From Candidatus Accumulibacter contiguus (GTDB lineage: Bacteria; Pseudomonadota; Gammaproteobacteria; Burkholderiales; Rhodocyclaceae): 64,000 nt of DNA. Below, piece by piece: positions 1-8,520 of this stretch. A program made the position numbers and the translations under genes. The stretch is taken from positions 1 through 64,000 of the forward strand of contig NZ_SPMX01000033.1 of assembly GCF_012940005.1 (NCBI RefSeq), given 5' to 3'. Numbering within the stretch: position 1 is the stretch's first letter; every line of letters starts with the position of its first letter. The notes under the pieces were generated by a model, which worked only from the letters and a program-made list of their open reading frames with translations, made no database searches and was not told where the DNA came from.

Positions 1-1
1 G

Positions 2-383
2 CTTTGTTCAAAGGCTTCAAAGGGGGTCGGACCGTGTACGCAAGCGAGTCTGATGGGGGCATTGCCTGAGTTGGGCCAACTCACCCATGCGCAGATTGGC
101 AAGTTGGTCGGAGTCGCTCCATTAAACGCGGACAGTGGTCGCCACAAGGGTAAGCGCATCACCTGGGGTGGTCGAGCGACGGTCCGTACCGCTTTATACA
201 TGGCGGCCTTAAGTGCCATACGTTACAACCCCGTCATCAAGACCTTTTATGAACGTTTGCTTGCTAACGGAAAACTCAAAAAAAGTCGCGCTGGTCGCTT
301 GCATGCACAAGATGCTGACGATCATGAACGCCATAGTCAAATCGGGTATTCCGTGGAATCCAGAGCATGCAAAATGCGCCTAA
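2..383 (+). pseudogene. IS110-family transposase, C-terminal fragment with frameshift
   Basis: The reading frame is open from base 2, so the gene starts upstream of the window. The translation carries the IS116/IS110/IS902 C-terminal domain: GVGPCTQASL (helix-hairpin-helix), then LPELGQL, VGVAPLNADSG and GKRITWGGRATVR. The frame breaks at a run of seven A at 278-284. Dropping one A restores the usual tail (KKVALVACMHKMLTIMNA, then GIPWNPEHA) and a stop at 381-383. IS110 enzymes are DEDD/serine recombinases guided by an element-encoded bridge RNA. Family is confident. Whether the frameshift is genuine or a homopolymer artefact is open. Confidence 0.85.
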
Positions 384-409
384 AAAAAGCTTGACTGGGA
401 ACACAGTTG

Positions 410-471
410 CTCTCCCCTCGCGGGAGAGGGCTCGAGGGAGAGGGGAAACGGTCATGACCGTTTGGCTGAAG
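410..471. repeat. GC-rich palindromic dispersed repeat, copy A
   Basis: Segment of TCTCCCCTCGCGGGAGAGGG type followed by AGGGAGAGGGGAAACGGTCATGACCGTTTGGCTGAAG (given here as joined short blocks). Closely related sequence recurs at 22365-22500 in the same orientation and, inverted and shorter, at 6499-6563. It begins about 25 bases after the restored IS110 stop codon, so the IS end probably abuts or lies inside the repeat. The rest of the gap up to the next gene (472-697) holds only a possible promoter. Confidence 0.75.
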
Positions 472-576
472 ATGTCCCATGCCATCCTGGACAGTCTTTC
501 GATTGATCGCAAGCTGCGCGTGCAGAATCCGTCTGTCGCCTGATCTACAGCAAACGTACCGCTTGAACGGATGATT

Positions 577-604
577 TTGTTCAATTATTACAATCAGTTA
601 TGAT
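577..604 (+). promoter_or_regulatory. Possible sigma-70 promoter upstream of the GT41 gene
   Basis: TTGTTC (577-582) and TATGAT (599-604) are separated by 16 bases in an AT-rich stretch about 95 bases before the proposed start of the GT41 glycosyltransferase. The match is decent, but such hexamers arise by chance in AT-rich DNA. Confidence 0.3.
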
Positions 605-697
605 TATCCTGCAAAGATCGCCGAGGCCAGTTTTCAGGATATAATCCAGGCTCGTTGTGACAGTGGATTCGGGACGGCGGCCTTGAGGGGAGTGGTA

Positions 698-2524
698 GTG
701 CGCGACGATGTATTTGTTTCTCTGCTGATGCAGGCATGGAACGGGCAACTCGAACTGCTGCAACTCATCGACCAGTGCAGCAAACTGGAGCAAGAGCAGC
801 GCGCTCCTCTGGCAGCGATCCTCTACCAGACCTGGCTCAAGAGAACCCCTTCAACCCACGCCCATGCGGCGTACTTCAACCTCGGCGCGACGTTGTCGAA
901 TCTCGGGGATCTGGCGGCTTCTGAAGAGGCTTACCGGCAGGCGATCGCCCTGTCTCCTGGCTTCATTCAGCCTCGACTCAACCTTGGGCTGGTCCTTGAG
1001 CGCCGGGGCCTGCTGGACCAGGCGGTCGAAGAGTGGCTGTGGGTTGAGCGCAATGTTCCCGCCGACACGGATGAATACCAGGCCTTCCTGCTGCTTGCCC
1101 TGAACAATCTTGGCCGGGTGCTGGAGATCAAAAAAGAATATCGGGATGCCACGGACTATCTCGACAGGAGTCTGTCGATCGATCCCACCCAGGCGGATGT
1201 ACTCCACCACTGGGTATTTCTGCGCATGAAACAATGCTGTTGGCCAGTTTATCGACGCACCGGCAAGGTCAGCCCGGAACTGATGGAGAATTCCACCTCC
1301 GCCCTGGCCATGCTTGCGATGACCGATGATCCTGCGGTACAACTGGCCGCCTCGCGACGCTACGCGGACAAGAAGGTACTCAAGGATCTGCCATCCCTCG
1401 CCAAGCCTGGCGGCTACGGACACCGGAAAATCCGCATCGGCTATTGCTCCTCGGATTTCTGCCTGCATCCGGTCGCGATGCTGATGGTGGAGATGTTCGA
1501 ATCTCATGACCGAGAGAAATTCGAGGTCTACGCGTATTGCTGGAGCCCGGAGGATGGCTCGGAAGTGCGCAGGCGGGTGATTGCCGCCATGGATCACTTC
1601 CAACGTATCGATCAACTCGGCGACGAGGAAGCGGCTTGCCTGATTCGGGAACACGAGATCGATATTCTGGTGGACCTGCAGGGCCAGACTGCCGGTGCCC
1701 GAATGAACATGCTGGCCTACCGGCCGGCGCCAATCCAGATCACCTATCTCGGCCTGCCGGCCACCACCGGCCTCCCGTTCATCGACTACGTCATTGCCGA
1801 CCGCTTCCTCATCCCCGAAGAGGAAGCCCGCTACTATTCCGAAAAACCCCTCTATATGCCTGACATCTACCAGGTCAGCGACCGCAAGCGGGCGCTGGGT
1901 CCCTCCCCTAGCCGGGCGAGCTGCGGGCTGCCGGAAGACTGCTTTGTGTACTGCTCATTCAACAACAACTTCAAGTTCACCCCCGAAATGTTCAGCATCT
2001 GGATGAACATCCTGCGCCGCGTGTCCGGCAGCGTTTTGTGGTTACTGGCCGACAATCCCTGGGCCGAAGAAAACCTGCGTCAGGAAGCCATCAATCAGGG
2101 CATCGAACCCTCCCGTCTGATCTTCACCGAGCGGGTTGCCCCGGAAAACTATCTGGCTCGCTACCAGATTGCGGACCTGTTCCTTGACACCTTCCCATTC
2201 AATGCCGGCACGACCGCCAACGACGCCCTATGGATGGGCTTGCCCGTCCTGACCCGGAGTGGACGTACCTTTGCGTCCCGGATGGCCGGTGCCCTGCTGA
2301 CCGCCGCCAATCTGGGAGAACTCATCACCTACCAGCTCAATGACTATGAAGAAAAGGCGGTTGCCCTGGGTCATCGTCGAACTGAATGCCAACGGATGCG
2401 GGCACACCTGATCAGGGAGCGCACTCAGGGAGTGCTGTTCGATACCCCCTTGTTCGTACGCAATCTGGAAAGCCGGTTGTTGGAATTGACCATGCATCCA
2501 CCGGCAACTTCATCGCCAATGTGA
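698..2524 (+). CDS. TPR plus GT41 (SPINDLY/O-GlcNAc transferase-like) glycosyltransferase
   Basis: About 608 residues. The N-terminal third has TPR-like helical repeats (e.g. AYFNLGATLSNLGDLAASEE). The C-terminal two thirds match Glyco_transf_41: IRIGYCSSDFCLHPVAM, DLQGQTAGARMNMLAYRPAP, QITYLGLPATTG, YCSFNNNFKFTPE, and the donor-site stretch DTFPFNAGTTANDALWMGLP. Bacterial relatives add a sugar to Ser/Thr of surface proteins such as flagellin. Opposite a pseudaminic acid operon, a role in protein glycosylation is a reasonable inference. The start is uncertain: GTG at 698 is preferred because GAGGGGAG lies 5 bases upstream, though TTG at 683 and ATG at 728 are in frame. It is the first gene of a plus-strand block. 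Confidence 0.85.
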   Translation: MRDDVFVSLLMQAWNGQLELLQLIDQCSKLEQEQRAPLAAILYQTWLKRTPSTHAHAAYFNLGATLSNLGDLAASEEAYRQAIALSPGFIQPRLNLGLVLERRGLLDQAVEEWLWVERNVPADTDEYQAFLLLALNNLGRVLEIKKEYRDATDYLDRSLSIDPTQADVLHHWVFLRMKQCCWPVYRRTGKVSPELMENSTSALAMLAMTDDPAVQLAASRRYADKKVLKDLPSLAKPGGYGHRKIRIGYCSSDFCLHPVAMLMVEMFESHDREKFEVYAYCWSPEDGSEVRRRVIAAMDHFQRIDQLGDEEAACLIREHEIDILVDLQGQTAGARMNMLAYRPAPIQITYLGLPATTGLPFIDYVIADRFLIPEEEARYYSEKPLYMPDIYQVSDRKRALGPSPSRASCGLPEDCFVYCSFNNNFKFTPEMFSIWMNILRRVSGSVLWLLADNPWAEENLRQEAINQGIEPSRLIFTERVAPENYLARYQIADLFLDTFPFNAGTTANDALWMGLPVLTRSGRTFASRMAGALLTAANLGELITYQLNDYEEKAVALGHRRTECQRMRAHLIRERTQGVLFDTPLFVRNLESRLLELTMHPPATSSPM

Positions 2525-2554
2525 AGCAAATTCAGCCCCCTTGAAAGGATCACC

Positions 2555-3241
2555 GTGCACCCGGCACAAGCAATGAGACAAACCCCGATCAATCAGATTC
2601 ATAATCCGGATGTTCTCAACTTCATGCGTAGCGACTATACCGAAGTGGTGGAGGTGGGCTCCAGCAGCGGTGCTTTGGCGCGTGCCTATCGTGACATCAA
2701 TCCAGGCTGCCGCTATGTGGGCATAGAAATCGATGCGGACTACGCCGAAGCGTCCAGGCAACATTGCACCGAGGTGATCCATGGTAACGTCGAATATCTA
2801 TCTGCCGAAACATTCCGCCAGCTGGGTGATGCCGAGTGCTGGGTGTTTGCTGATGCTTTGGAGCATCTCTACGATCCGTGGCAACTGCTGGAACGTATCA
2901 AGGCCAATGCACGTGGCAACACCGAAGTGATTGCCTGCATCCCGAATGCGCAATACTGGGGCGTCCAGTCCCGCCTCAACGCCGGCCTGTTCATCTATCA
3001 GGATTCAGGCCTGTTCGATCGCACCCATATTCGCTGGCTTACCCGTCTGACCATTATCGATCTGTTCAATTCGCACGGATTCCAGGTGATCAACATGATT
3101 GCCCGTCTCCTCGATCAACCTAGCGATGAAATGGCGGCAGCGATCCGGCAGATGGCGCGTGCATCCGGTAACGATCCCGAGATGGCCCTGCAAGATGCAA
3201 CTCCATTTCAGTATGTGGTCAAGGCGCTAGCAGACAGCTGA
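2555..3241 (+). CDS. Class I SAM-dependent methyltransferase
   Basis: 228 residues with the Rossmann methyltransferase fold. Motif I is VVEVGSSSGALARAY (about residues 30-45), followed by the acidic ribose-binding residue in YVGIEIDADY and the motif IV-like region WVFADALEHLYDPW. This type methylates small molecules or glycans and often occurs in surface-polysaccharide clusters. GTG start at 2555 has AAGGATC just upstream; ATG at 2573 is the alternative. The stop overlaps the next start (TGATG), indicating translational coupling. Substrate not predictable from sequence. Confidence 0.8.
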   Translation: MHPAQAMRQTPINQIHNPDVLNFMRSDYTEVVEVGSSSGALARAYRDINPGCRYVGIEIDADYAEASRQHCTEVIHGNVEYLSAETFRQLGDAECWVFADALEHLYDPWQLLERIKANARGNTEVIACIPNAQYWGVQSRLNAGLFIYQDSGLFDRTHIRWLTRLTIIDLFNSHGFQVINMIARLLDQPSDEMAAAIRQMARASGNDPEMALQDATPFQYVVKALADS

Positions 3242-4091
3242 TGCAAACCGGGAATACTACTGACCCGATGCAAGTGATGAGTCCTGCATTGCCTCCGGTC
3301 CATCTCTATCATATTGCCTACTCTGAAAAGACCCTGGCTGAAGTCCCTCCGGGATACCTGATCCTGGACAATGTCAATAGCCCTCGCAATGATTGGCGTG
3401 AGTATTGGCCGATTCGCAGATTCCTGATCGATGAAGATCTCGACGAGAATGCGTTTTATGGTTTCTTCTCACCACGCTTTCAGGAAAAGACCGGGCTGAG
3501 CCATGCCCAGGTAAAAACCTTCGTGCAAGCCGCCGGCGCAGAGACCGATGTGGTTTCATTCAGCCCGCAACCTGACATGGGAGCTTTTTTCCTCAATGTA
3601 TTCGAACAGGAGGAACTGTTTTCACCAGGTTTTATCGCAGCCAGCGAAACCTTTTTTTGCGGCAGTTGGCATGCCCATCGGTCTGGCGCCGCTGGTCATG
3701 GATTCACGGCAGATCATCTTCAGCAATTTTTTTTGCCGCGCGCCCTGCATTCTGGCGCGCCTGGCTGAATCTCAACGAGCAGCTATTTTCCATTTGCGAG
3801 GGTGAGGACAGCGTGCTGAAACAGTTGCTGACTGTCGAAACAGCCTATCCGGGCTCCGTGCAGAGAAAAGTCTTCCTCATGGAACGTATTGCTTCAGTCA
3901 TGCTGACGGTCCATCCCCAGTGGCGTGTACGCGCTTACAACACCTTTGATTGTGCCTGGTCGAATAGCCGTCTGAATCAGTTCAGGACCGAAGCCGTGCT
4001 GAGCGATGCGCTGAAGATCGCGATGAAGGAACAGGGCTTCCACGATTACAAGGAAGCCTACTCGCAATTACGTGACAAGTTGCGCGAATAG
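3241..4091 (+). CDS. Unrecognised glycan-island protein, split by two homopolymer frameshifts
   Basis: Three overlapping frames join into one protein of about 282 residues if one T is removed from T7 at 3652-3658 and one from T8 at 3727-3734. The repaired joins read smoothly: ASETFFAAVGMPIGLAPLV and IIFSNFFAARPAFWRAWL. Visible stretches include DNVNSPRNDWREYWPIRRF and YGFFSPRFQEKTGLSHA. No signal peptide or membrane segment is seen, and I do not recognise the family. It overlaps the upstream methyltransferase by one base and precedes another unrecognised gene, so it probably belongs to surface-glycan assembly or modification. That role is inferred from context only. Confidence 0.6.
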
Positions 4092-4103
4092 AAAACTCTT
4101 GCG

Positions 4104-5794
4104 ATGGAAAATTTGATCATAATCATCAGTGCTGCCGATATTTCCCCAGCCATACAAATCGCCAGAAACCTGCCTTCGTATACTGTTTACACATTCGACC
4201 CGATACTGGTTGACCAAATTTCTTCGAGCGGACTGGAGAATATAAATTTCATTCCTTTCGACAATTGCCCGCTCTATCACGAACTGGATGGCAGCGCTCA
4301 CTCTGCCGCTTTCGACCTGGAGAGTGCACTTGATCTCGAAGTCAGGGAGATCGTCCCCGAGGTATCAATAGCTGGATGGCAGCATCTGAATCTTTATTAT
4401 ATTCTTATTGCTCTCAAGTGGTACACAGCCCTATGGGAAAATCTGGGAAACAAGCTGGCCGGCACGAAAGTACATCTCTTCATCTGCGATACCCCTGGCT
4501 CGTATTACTTCAATTCATACATCCCATCGATCTTGCTCCTGTGGTACCTGAAATGCAGTGACATCGAGTTTTCAGGATTTACCTACGGCAGCAAGGATGA
4601 GGATACCCATCTGATCCCCGAATTATCAGAGGAAAATCCTAATGAAGAACTTGAACAGCTACTGATTCATTTGCCGACCTGCTGGTATGATATCAAATAT
4701 TTTTTCCAGGAAATGATCTCGACCGGAAAAACGCTGATAAATATCGAAGCAACGAATTTCAATATCCCATTACCGGCAATCAGGACGCTGGCACTGGTGG
4801 AAGCCGGGAACACCCTCTCCGGTTTACCGGAAGAAATTCGCAATAGGATTCACGATTTCTCCATTGCATTAATGGAAAAACTCGATCAGATATTCGCGCC
4901 ATATCTGGTCATTCCCAATTACCGCCAGCGCCAGATCCGACATCTCACAAACATTTACTGCGCCCAGCTAGTCACCTATTACCAGCTTTCCCGGTATTTC
5001 GAAAAATCGAAACCATCAAGAATAATATTATCCGATCACGATGCCGGATTTCATGGCCCGATCATTTCTTTTGCGCAGAAGCACTCACTACCCGTAATTT
5101 TCCTACCCCACTCCAAGTGCGTCAATGACATCGAGTTCAAATACAGAAATATCACGGTACTCAGTCATCCAATACATGGGCAGGAAATTTTCGATGCCAA
5201 TCGCAAAAGCGTACTGAACTTCAAGATCGCTTATCCGGAAACCTTCAGCGGTTCGACCATCGTTAGCGAAATAAAAAACGATTTCGCTGTTGCTCAATTC
5301 GCTGTCTCTCAATGGAGTCTATTTCACACGCTACCAACCCTACATGCACGGAATACGGCAGATCGTTGCCTGGTGCAATGATAATGGCATCGCACTAAAA
5401 AATACGTTGCAAACCGAGTTACTCAATTATCAGCTTGTTGGAAAGAGATATTGGAATTTCTGCCGCCGAGTTAATGAAAAATGCCAATGAGACCATGGAG
5501 CAACATACAAACGGTTGTGATTTATGCCTGATGTATGATATGCCGACAACCGGTGCACTGCATTTTCTGAATGATTCCATTCCCATTCTCAACCCTATTG
5601 TAGAGTCCCTGGCTCCTTCGGAAATGACCCTTGGTAATGCCAGGCTCGTTCCTCAGGAAAGCGTCGAGAATACTCTGCTCCGATTGAAGTGGTTTACCTC
5701 GGACCCTAGCAGTTTATTTTACTTTCGCACTGAACAGTTCAGGAATTACATCAGCTTGTTCCAGAATGCTCGGCCATTGCGAGCCTACTTATAG
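4104..5794 (+). CDS. Unrecognised glycan-island protein (possibly GT-B-like), split by two frameshifts
   Basis: Three frames join into about 562 residues if one A is removed from A6 at 5273-5278 (giving EIKTISLLLNSLSLNG) and one from A5 at 5477-5481 (giving RVNENANETMEQH). The N-terminal half contains a stretch like LKWYTALWENLGNKL. The middle has ILSDHDAGFHGPIISFAQ followed by PVIFLPHSK, which resembles the donor-side region of capsule or surface-carbohydrate proteins, but I cannot assign a family. ATG at 4104 follows the previous gene by 12 bases. The 3' end overlaps the convergent deacetylase by 6 bases. AT content is higher than in the housekeeping genes further along, suggesting an acquired glycan island. 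Confidence 0.6.
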
Positions 5795-6523
5795 ATGCCG
5801 CGCCATGAACAGGGCATCTAGCATCCGACCCACCACGAAGGCCTCGGCTGCCTCCACGCCGATACTTGCACCTCGCCATCTCGCCAGATGCTCGCAGGCA
5901 GTGACTGAACGCGCATGTGGCCAACCCCTCATTTCCAGGGCATAGCTATCAAGCGCGGCCAGCTTGCGATCAAGCATCGAAGAAATATCACAGAAATAGT
6001 TCGGCACAAAACCGTTGTTTCCTGACATGCGCCACTCGGTACTCGAAGGCACCTCGAAAAACAGGACCTGACACAGCCGGTTTCCTGGTTGCGGGCGGCA
6101 GGCGGTCTGCACGGCTTCGCTGGTAATCCGGTGATCGATGTTCAGATCGCCAGGGAAATGGGTATAAATGATGTCCGGATCGGCCTTCCTGAAATGGGAT
6201 TCCACGGCCTTGACCACATCGAGCAAATGCACGCTATCCATCCGGTTATCCGGAAAATCGAGCATTGCCAGGGAGGTTGATCCGAGTCGAGCATGCGCCT
6301 CCCTGGCGGCTGCAGAGAGAACCAGCAATTGTTCTCCGGCTGCGGTGCGATCACGCTGCTCCGAACGACTGGTGGCACCTTCTGCCAGGATCAGCACATG
6401 GACATGGTCACCCTGGGCAAGATGCCTGGCAATGGTACCCCCGCAACCCAATACTTCGTCATCCGGGTGGGCGGCAACGACCAGAACACTTCTAACGCCC
6501 TCTCCCCCGACCCCTCCCCCCAC
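5789..6523 (-). CDS. PIG-L/LmbE family deacetylase
   Basis: About 244 residues. The family hallmark AHPDDE (zinc ligands His, Asp, Asp) lies near residues 18-23, and YTHFPGDLNIDHRI in the middle supplies the further conserved metal/catalytic His-Asp region. Members remove N-acetyl groups from GlcNAc-like sugars or related conjugates. It is the last gene of the minus-strand pseudaminic acid operon, so it may deacetylate a nonulosonic acid or its precursor. The start is odd: the only early in-frame start is a GTG at 6523, and the first nine codons lie inside the GC-rich repeat that covers 6499-6563, with no clear ribosome binding site. The annotated start may therefore be wrong. Confidence 0.85.
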   Translation of the reverse strand: MGGGVGGEGVRSVLVVAAHPDDEVLGCGGTIARHLAQGDHVHVLILAEGATSRSEQRDRTAAGEQLLVLSAAAREAHARLGSTSLAMLDFPDNRMDSVHLLDVVKAVESHFRKADPDIIYTHFPGDLNIDHRITSEAVQTACRPQPGNRLCQVLFFEVPSSTEWRMSGNNGFVPNYFCDISSMLDRKLAALDSYALEMRGWPHARSVTACEHLARWRGASIGVEAAEAFVVGRMLDALFMARHL

Positions 6524-6563
6524 AAGTGGGGAGGGGAGATTCGTGAGTCGCTGACGCGACTTT
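6499..6563. repeat. GC-rich palindromic dispersed repeat, copy C (inverted relative to A and B)
   Basis: Contains CCCCTCCCCCCACAAGTGGG and GGAGGGGAGATTCG followed by GTGAGTCGCTGACGCGACTT. Its reverse complement matches the left part of the copy at 22365-22500 almost base for base (AAAGTCGCG..CGACT..CGAATCTCCCCTCCCC). It sits between the methyltransferase start-side operon and the deacetylase and overlaps the deacetylase N-terminus. Confidence 0.75.
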
Positions 6564-6567
6564 CACA

Positions 6568-7245
6568 TTAATCATGCGGCTTCCTGGCGACGATGTTCCA
6601 GGAGGCGAACTGATGGTTGTCCTGTGGCTCATATCGTCGCATCAGTTTCTCTTCCATGAACAAAATCTCGAAACTCGAAAACAGATCTCGAAGATGGGCT
6701 GCATCGGAAAAGTGGACTTTTCCTACCCCAGTGAATTGACCCTTGCTGTAACTTGTTCTTGTAAAATCATCATCAACAGCTTTCCCAGACAAAAAATCAC
6801 TATGATTCATGGAAAACCAATCAGAGCCGATAAATATGCCATCAGGCTTGAGCGCATCCGAAACGATCTGCAATGCACTTCTTATCGACACTGTGTTGTT
6901 GTGGGTCAACGAAGCTCGGTCGAGAACCAGATCAAATCTTTGCTCGAACGGCTGCTGAATTGTAAAATCCGCTTCAATGATATTTGTGATGAGATCAGGA
7001 TAGCGTTGATGTAGTTTTTTCACTATTGTTGGGCTACCCTCTATGCCATAATAGTCCATACCCAGAGAAATAAATAATGGTATATTCGCACCTGCACCTG
7101 AGCCAAGTTCAAGAACACTCCCACCGCCCGCCACAAGGATCGGTTTAAGGTGCCGATGTACCAGGCTGACCACATCGGACCACGGCCATACCGACAGATG
7201 AGTGCCTTCTGCGTAACGCTGCTCCCATTCAGAACTCAGACTCAT
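6568..7245 (-). CDS. Class I SAM-dependent methyltransferase
   Basis: 225 residues. SAM motif I is SVLELGSGAGANIPLF (about residues 43-58), then YYGIEGSPTIV, and ADFTIQQPFEQRFDLVLDRA as motifs II-IV. The N-terminus (EWEQRYAEGTHLSVWPW) resembles methyltransferases found in nonulosonic-acid and flagellin-glycan islands. It overlaps the upstream wbqC-like gene by 17 bases and is followed after the repeat by the PIG-L gene, so it is probably cotranscribed. A likely role is O- or N-methylation of the pseudaminic acid derivative. The substrate is inferred from context only. Confidence 0.8.
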   Translation of the reverse strand: MSLSSEWEQRYAEGTHLSVWPWSDVVSLVHRHLKPILVAGGGSVLELGSGAGANIPLFISLGMDYYGIEGSPTIVKKLHQRYPDLITNIIEADFTIQQPFEQRFDLVLDRASLTHNNTVSIRSALQIVSDALKPDGIFIGSDWFSMNHSDFLSGKAVDDDFTRTSYSKGQFTGVGKVHFSDAAHLRDLFSSFEILFMEEKLMRRYEPQDNHQFASWNIVARKPHD

Positions 7246-7931
7246 GCCATTTCCCAGTCAAAATCTTATGTATGTCCGAACCGCAGTTCATCCAGTAATC
7301 GACGATGCACATATAGGGTTCGAAATCTCCCCATAATTGCGGATAAACTGGATGCTGAAAGTCCTGATAATCGATCGATATTCCGGAGGCTGCGAAACGA
7401 TCCTCGTCCAGATAGTTTTTCCCCAAAGCACCGGACAAATATTTTTCTGCCCCGAAGTGCTGGCACAGATCCAGGATCAATTGCGATTTTCTGCTGGTTA
7501 TCGGCAATTCCGATGCACGCACAATCCTTGTGTGTATTTCGAATTCCGCCACCCAGAATCGAAGTTGCTGCCAGCACAACTCGGCAAGATTGGATTCCGG
7601 CGTTGCCAGCAACTGTTCGATTATTGGAAAGCACTCCCTGAATCTTGGCGCTTTTCGGTAATTCATTTCCAGCGACTTCAAATGCTTGCTGCGCCAGGGT
7701 TGCATCTCGTCGGTCAAGGTTTCACGAAGTGATGCCTGAATATGCCCTTTGACCCTGACCGGAATGGTCAGCCATTGTGGGCCTTGTGCCGTTTTAATCT
7801 TGTTGCGGTTGATGAAGCTGTTTTTTTTCGAACTGCACGGTATCGAGAAAAACATAGACATCAGCGCGTGCAATTTTATCAAAATATCCCAGCCATGGGA
7901 GATAGGCTGGCTGATGAGCAGAGATAATCAC
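7229..7931 (-). CDS. wbqC: WbqC family protein (one homopolymer frameshift)
   Basis: About 233 residues after removing one base from the run of eight T (plus strand) at 7821-7828. The start is GTG at 7931, which overlaps the pseH stop as GTGA. The repaired N-terminus is typical of WbqC: ISAHQPAYLPWLGYFDKIAR, then YVFLDTVQFEKNSFINRNKI. It then continues through WLTIPVRVKG and ends near ISIDYQDFQHPVYPQLWGDF and YWMNCGSD. WbqC proteins occur in O-antigen and nonulosonic-acid clusters; the exact reaction is not settled. Confidence in the family is high. Whether the frameshift is real is doubtful. Confidence 0.8.
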
Positions 7932-8518
7932 CAATCGGCTAGCTGGCGCTGAACAAGGTCTTGTTCAAATCGCCTTTTATCTTCATCCAGTCCTCTCGAA
8001 AAAAGCGCCATCACCACCACGCCGAAAAACCCCATCATCCCTGTATATATGCTTTTGAAGAAATCCCTCCTTGATGAATCCAAAGCGCTGATGAAGGCGA
8101 ACCACTGCAGTATTGAAATCCAGAACCTCGCAGCAAAGCTTCTCGATGGGCATTTTTTTCAAATACATGTTCGATGGCAAAGTACTCCATCACGGCGCCA
8201 AGCCCCTTCTGAAGACTATCCCTTTCGTCTGACAAATTATATGCCCAGGTACAACGACGATCGCGAGCATTGATATCCGTAAAGGACACAAAACCAACAG
8301 ACCTGCCTTTTTCCTTGAACATGAAATGCCGCGACTTTTCATTCTTCAACTCTCTGCGGAACCACTCGTCGTGCATTTCCGGAGTGATTATCCTGGTGTC
8401 GTACATGTAATGGCGAATCGATTCCGAATTACGCCATCTCAAAATCAGATCCTTATCCTGATCGTCTAGTGCTGTCAGCGCATAGTCGGAATGATTAAAA
8501 AAAAACCCTGGTGACCAT
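7928..8518 (-). CDS. pseH: PseH-like GNAT N-acetyltransferase (three homopolymer frameshifts)
   Basis: Three fragments join into about 195 residues when one base is removed from each of A9 at 8497-8505, T7 at 8154-8160 and A5 at 8025-8029. The repaired chain begins MVTRVFFNHSDYALTALDD, runs through LILRWRNSESIRHYMYD, YFAIEHVFEKMPIEKLCCEV and NTAVVRLHQRFGFIKEG (GNAT motif B-like), and ends GVFGVVVMALFSRGLDED. PseH acetylates the 4-amino group of the UDP-altrosamine intermediate, using acetyl-CoA, between PseC and PseG. It starts 2 bases after the pseI stop and its own stop overlaps wbqC as GTGA. That perfect operon spacing argues that the shifts are artefacts. Confidence 0.8.
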
Positions 8519-8520
8519 TT

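Noticed and set aside
278-284. Programmed frameshift in the IS110 transposase
   Set aside because: The repair needs +1 (or -2), whereas slippery A-runs usually give -1 in IS elements, and the same +1 defect occurs at homopolymers in many unrelated genes.
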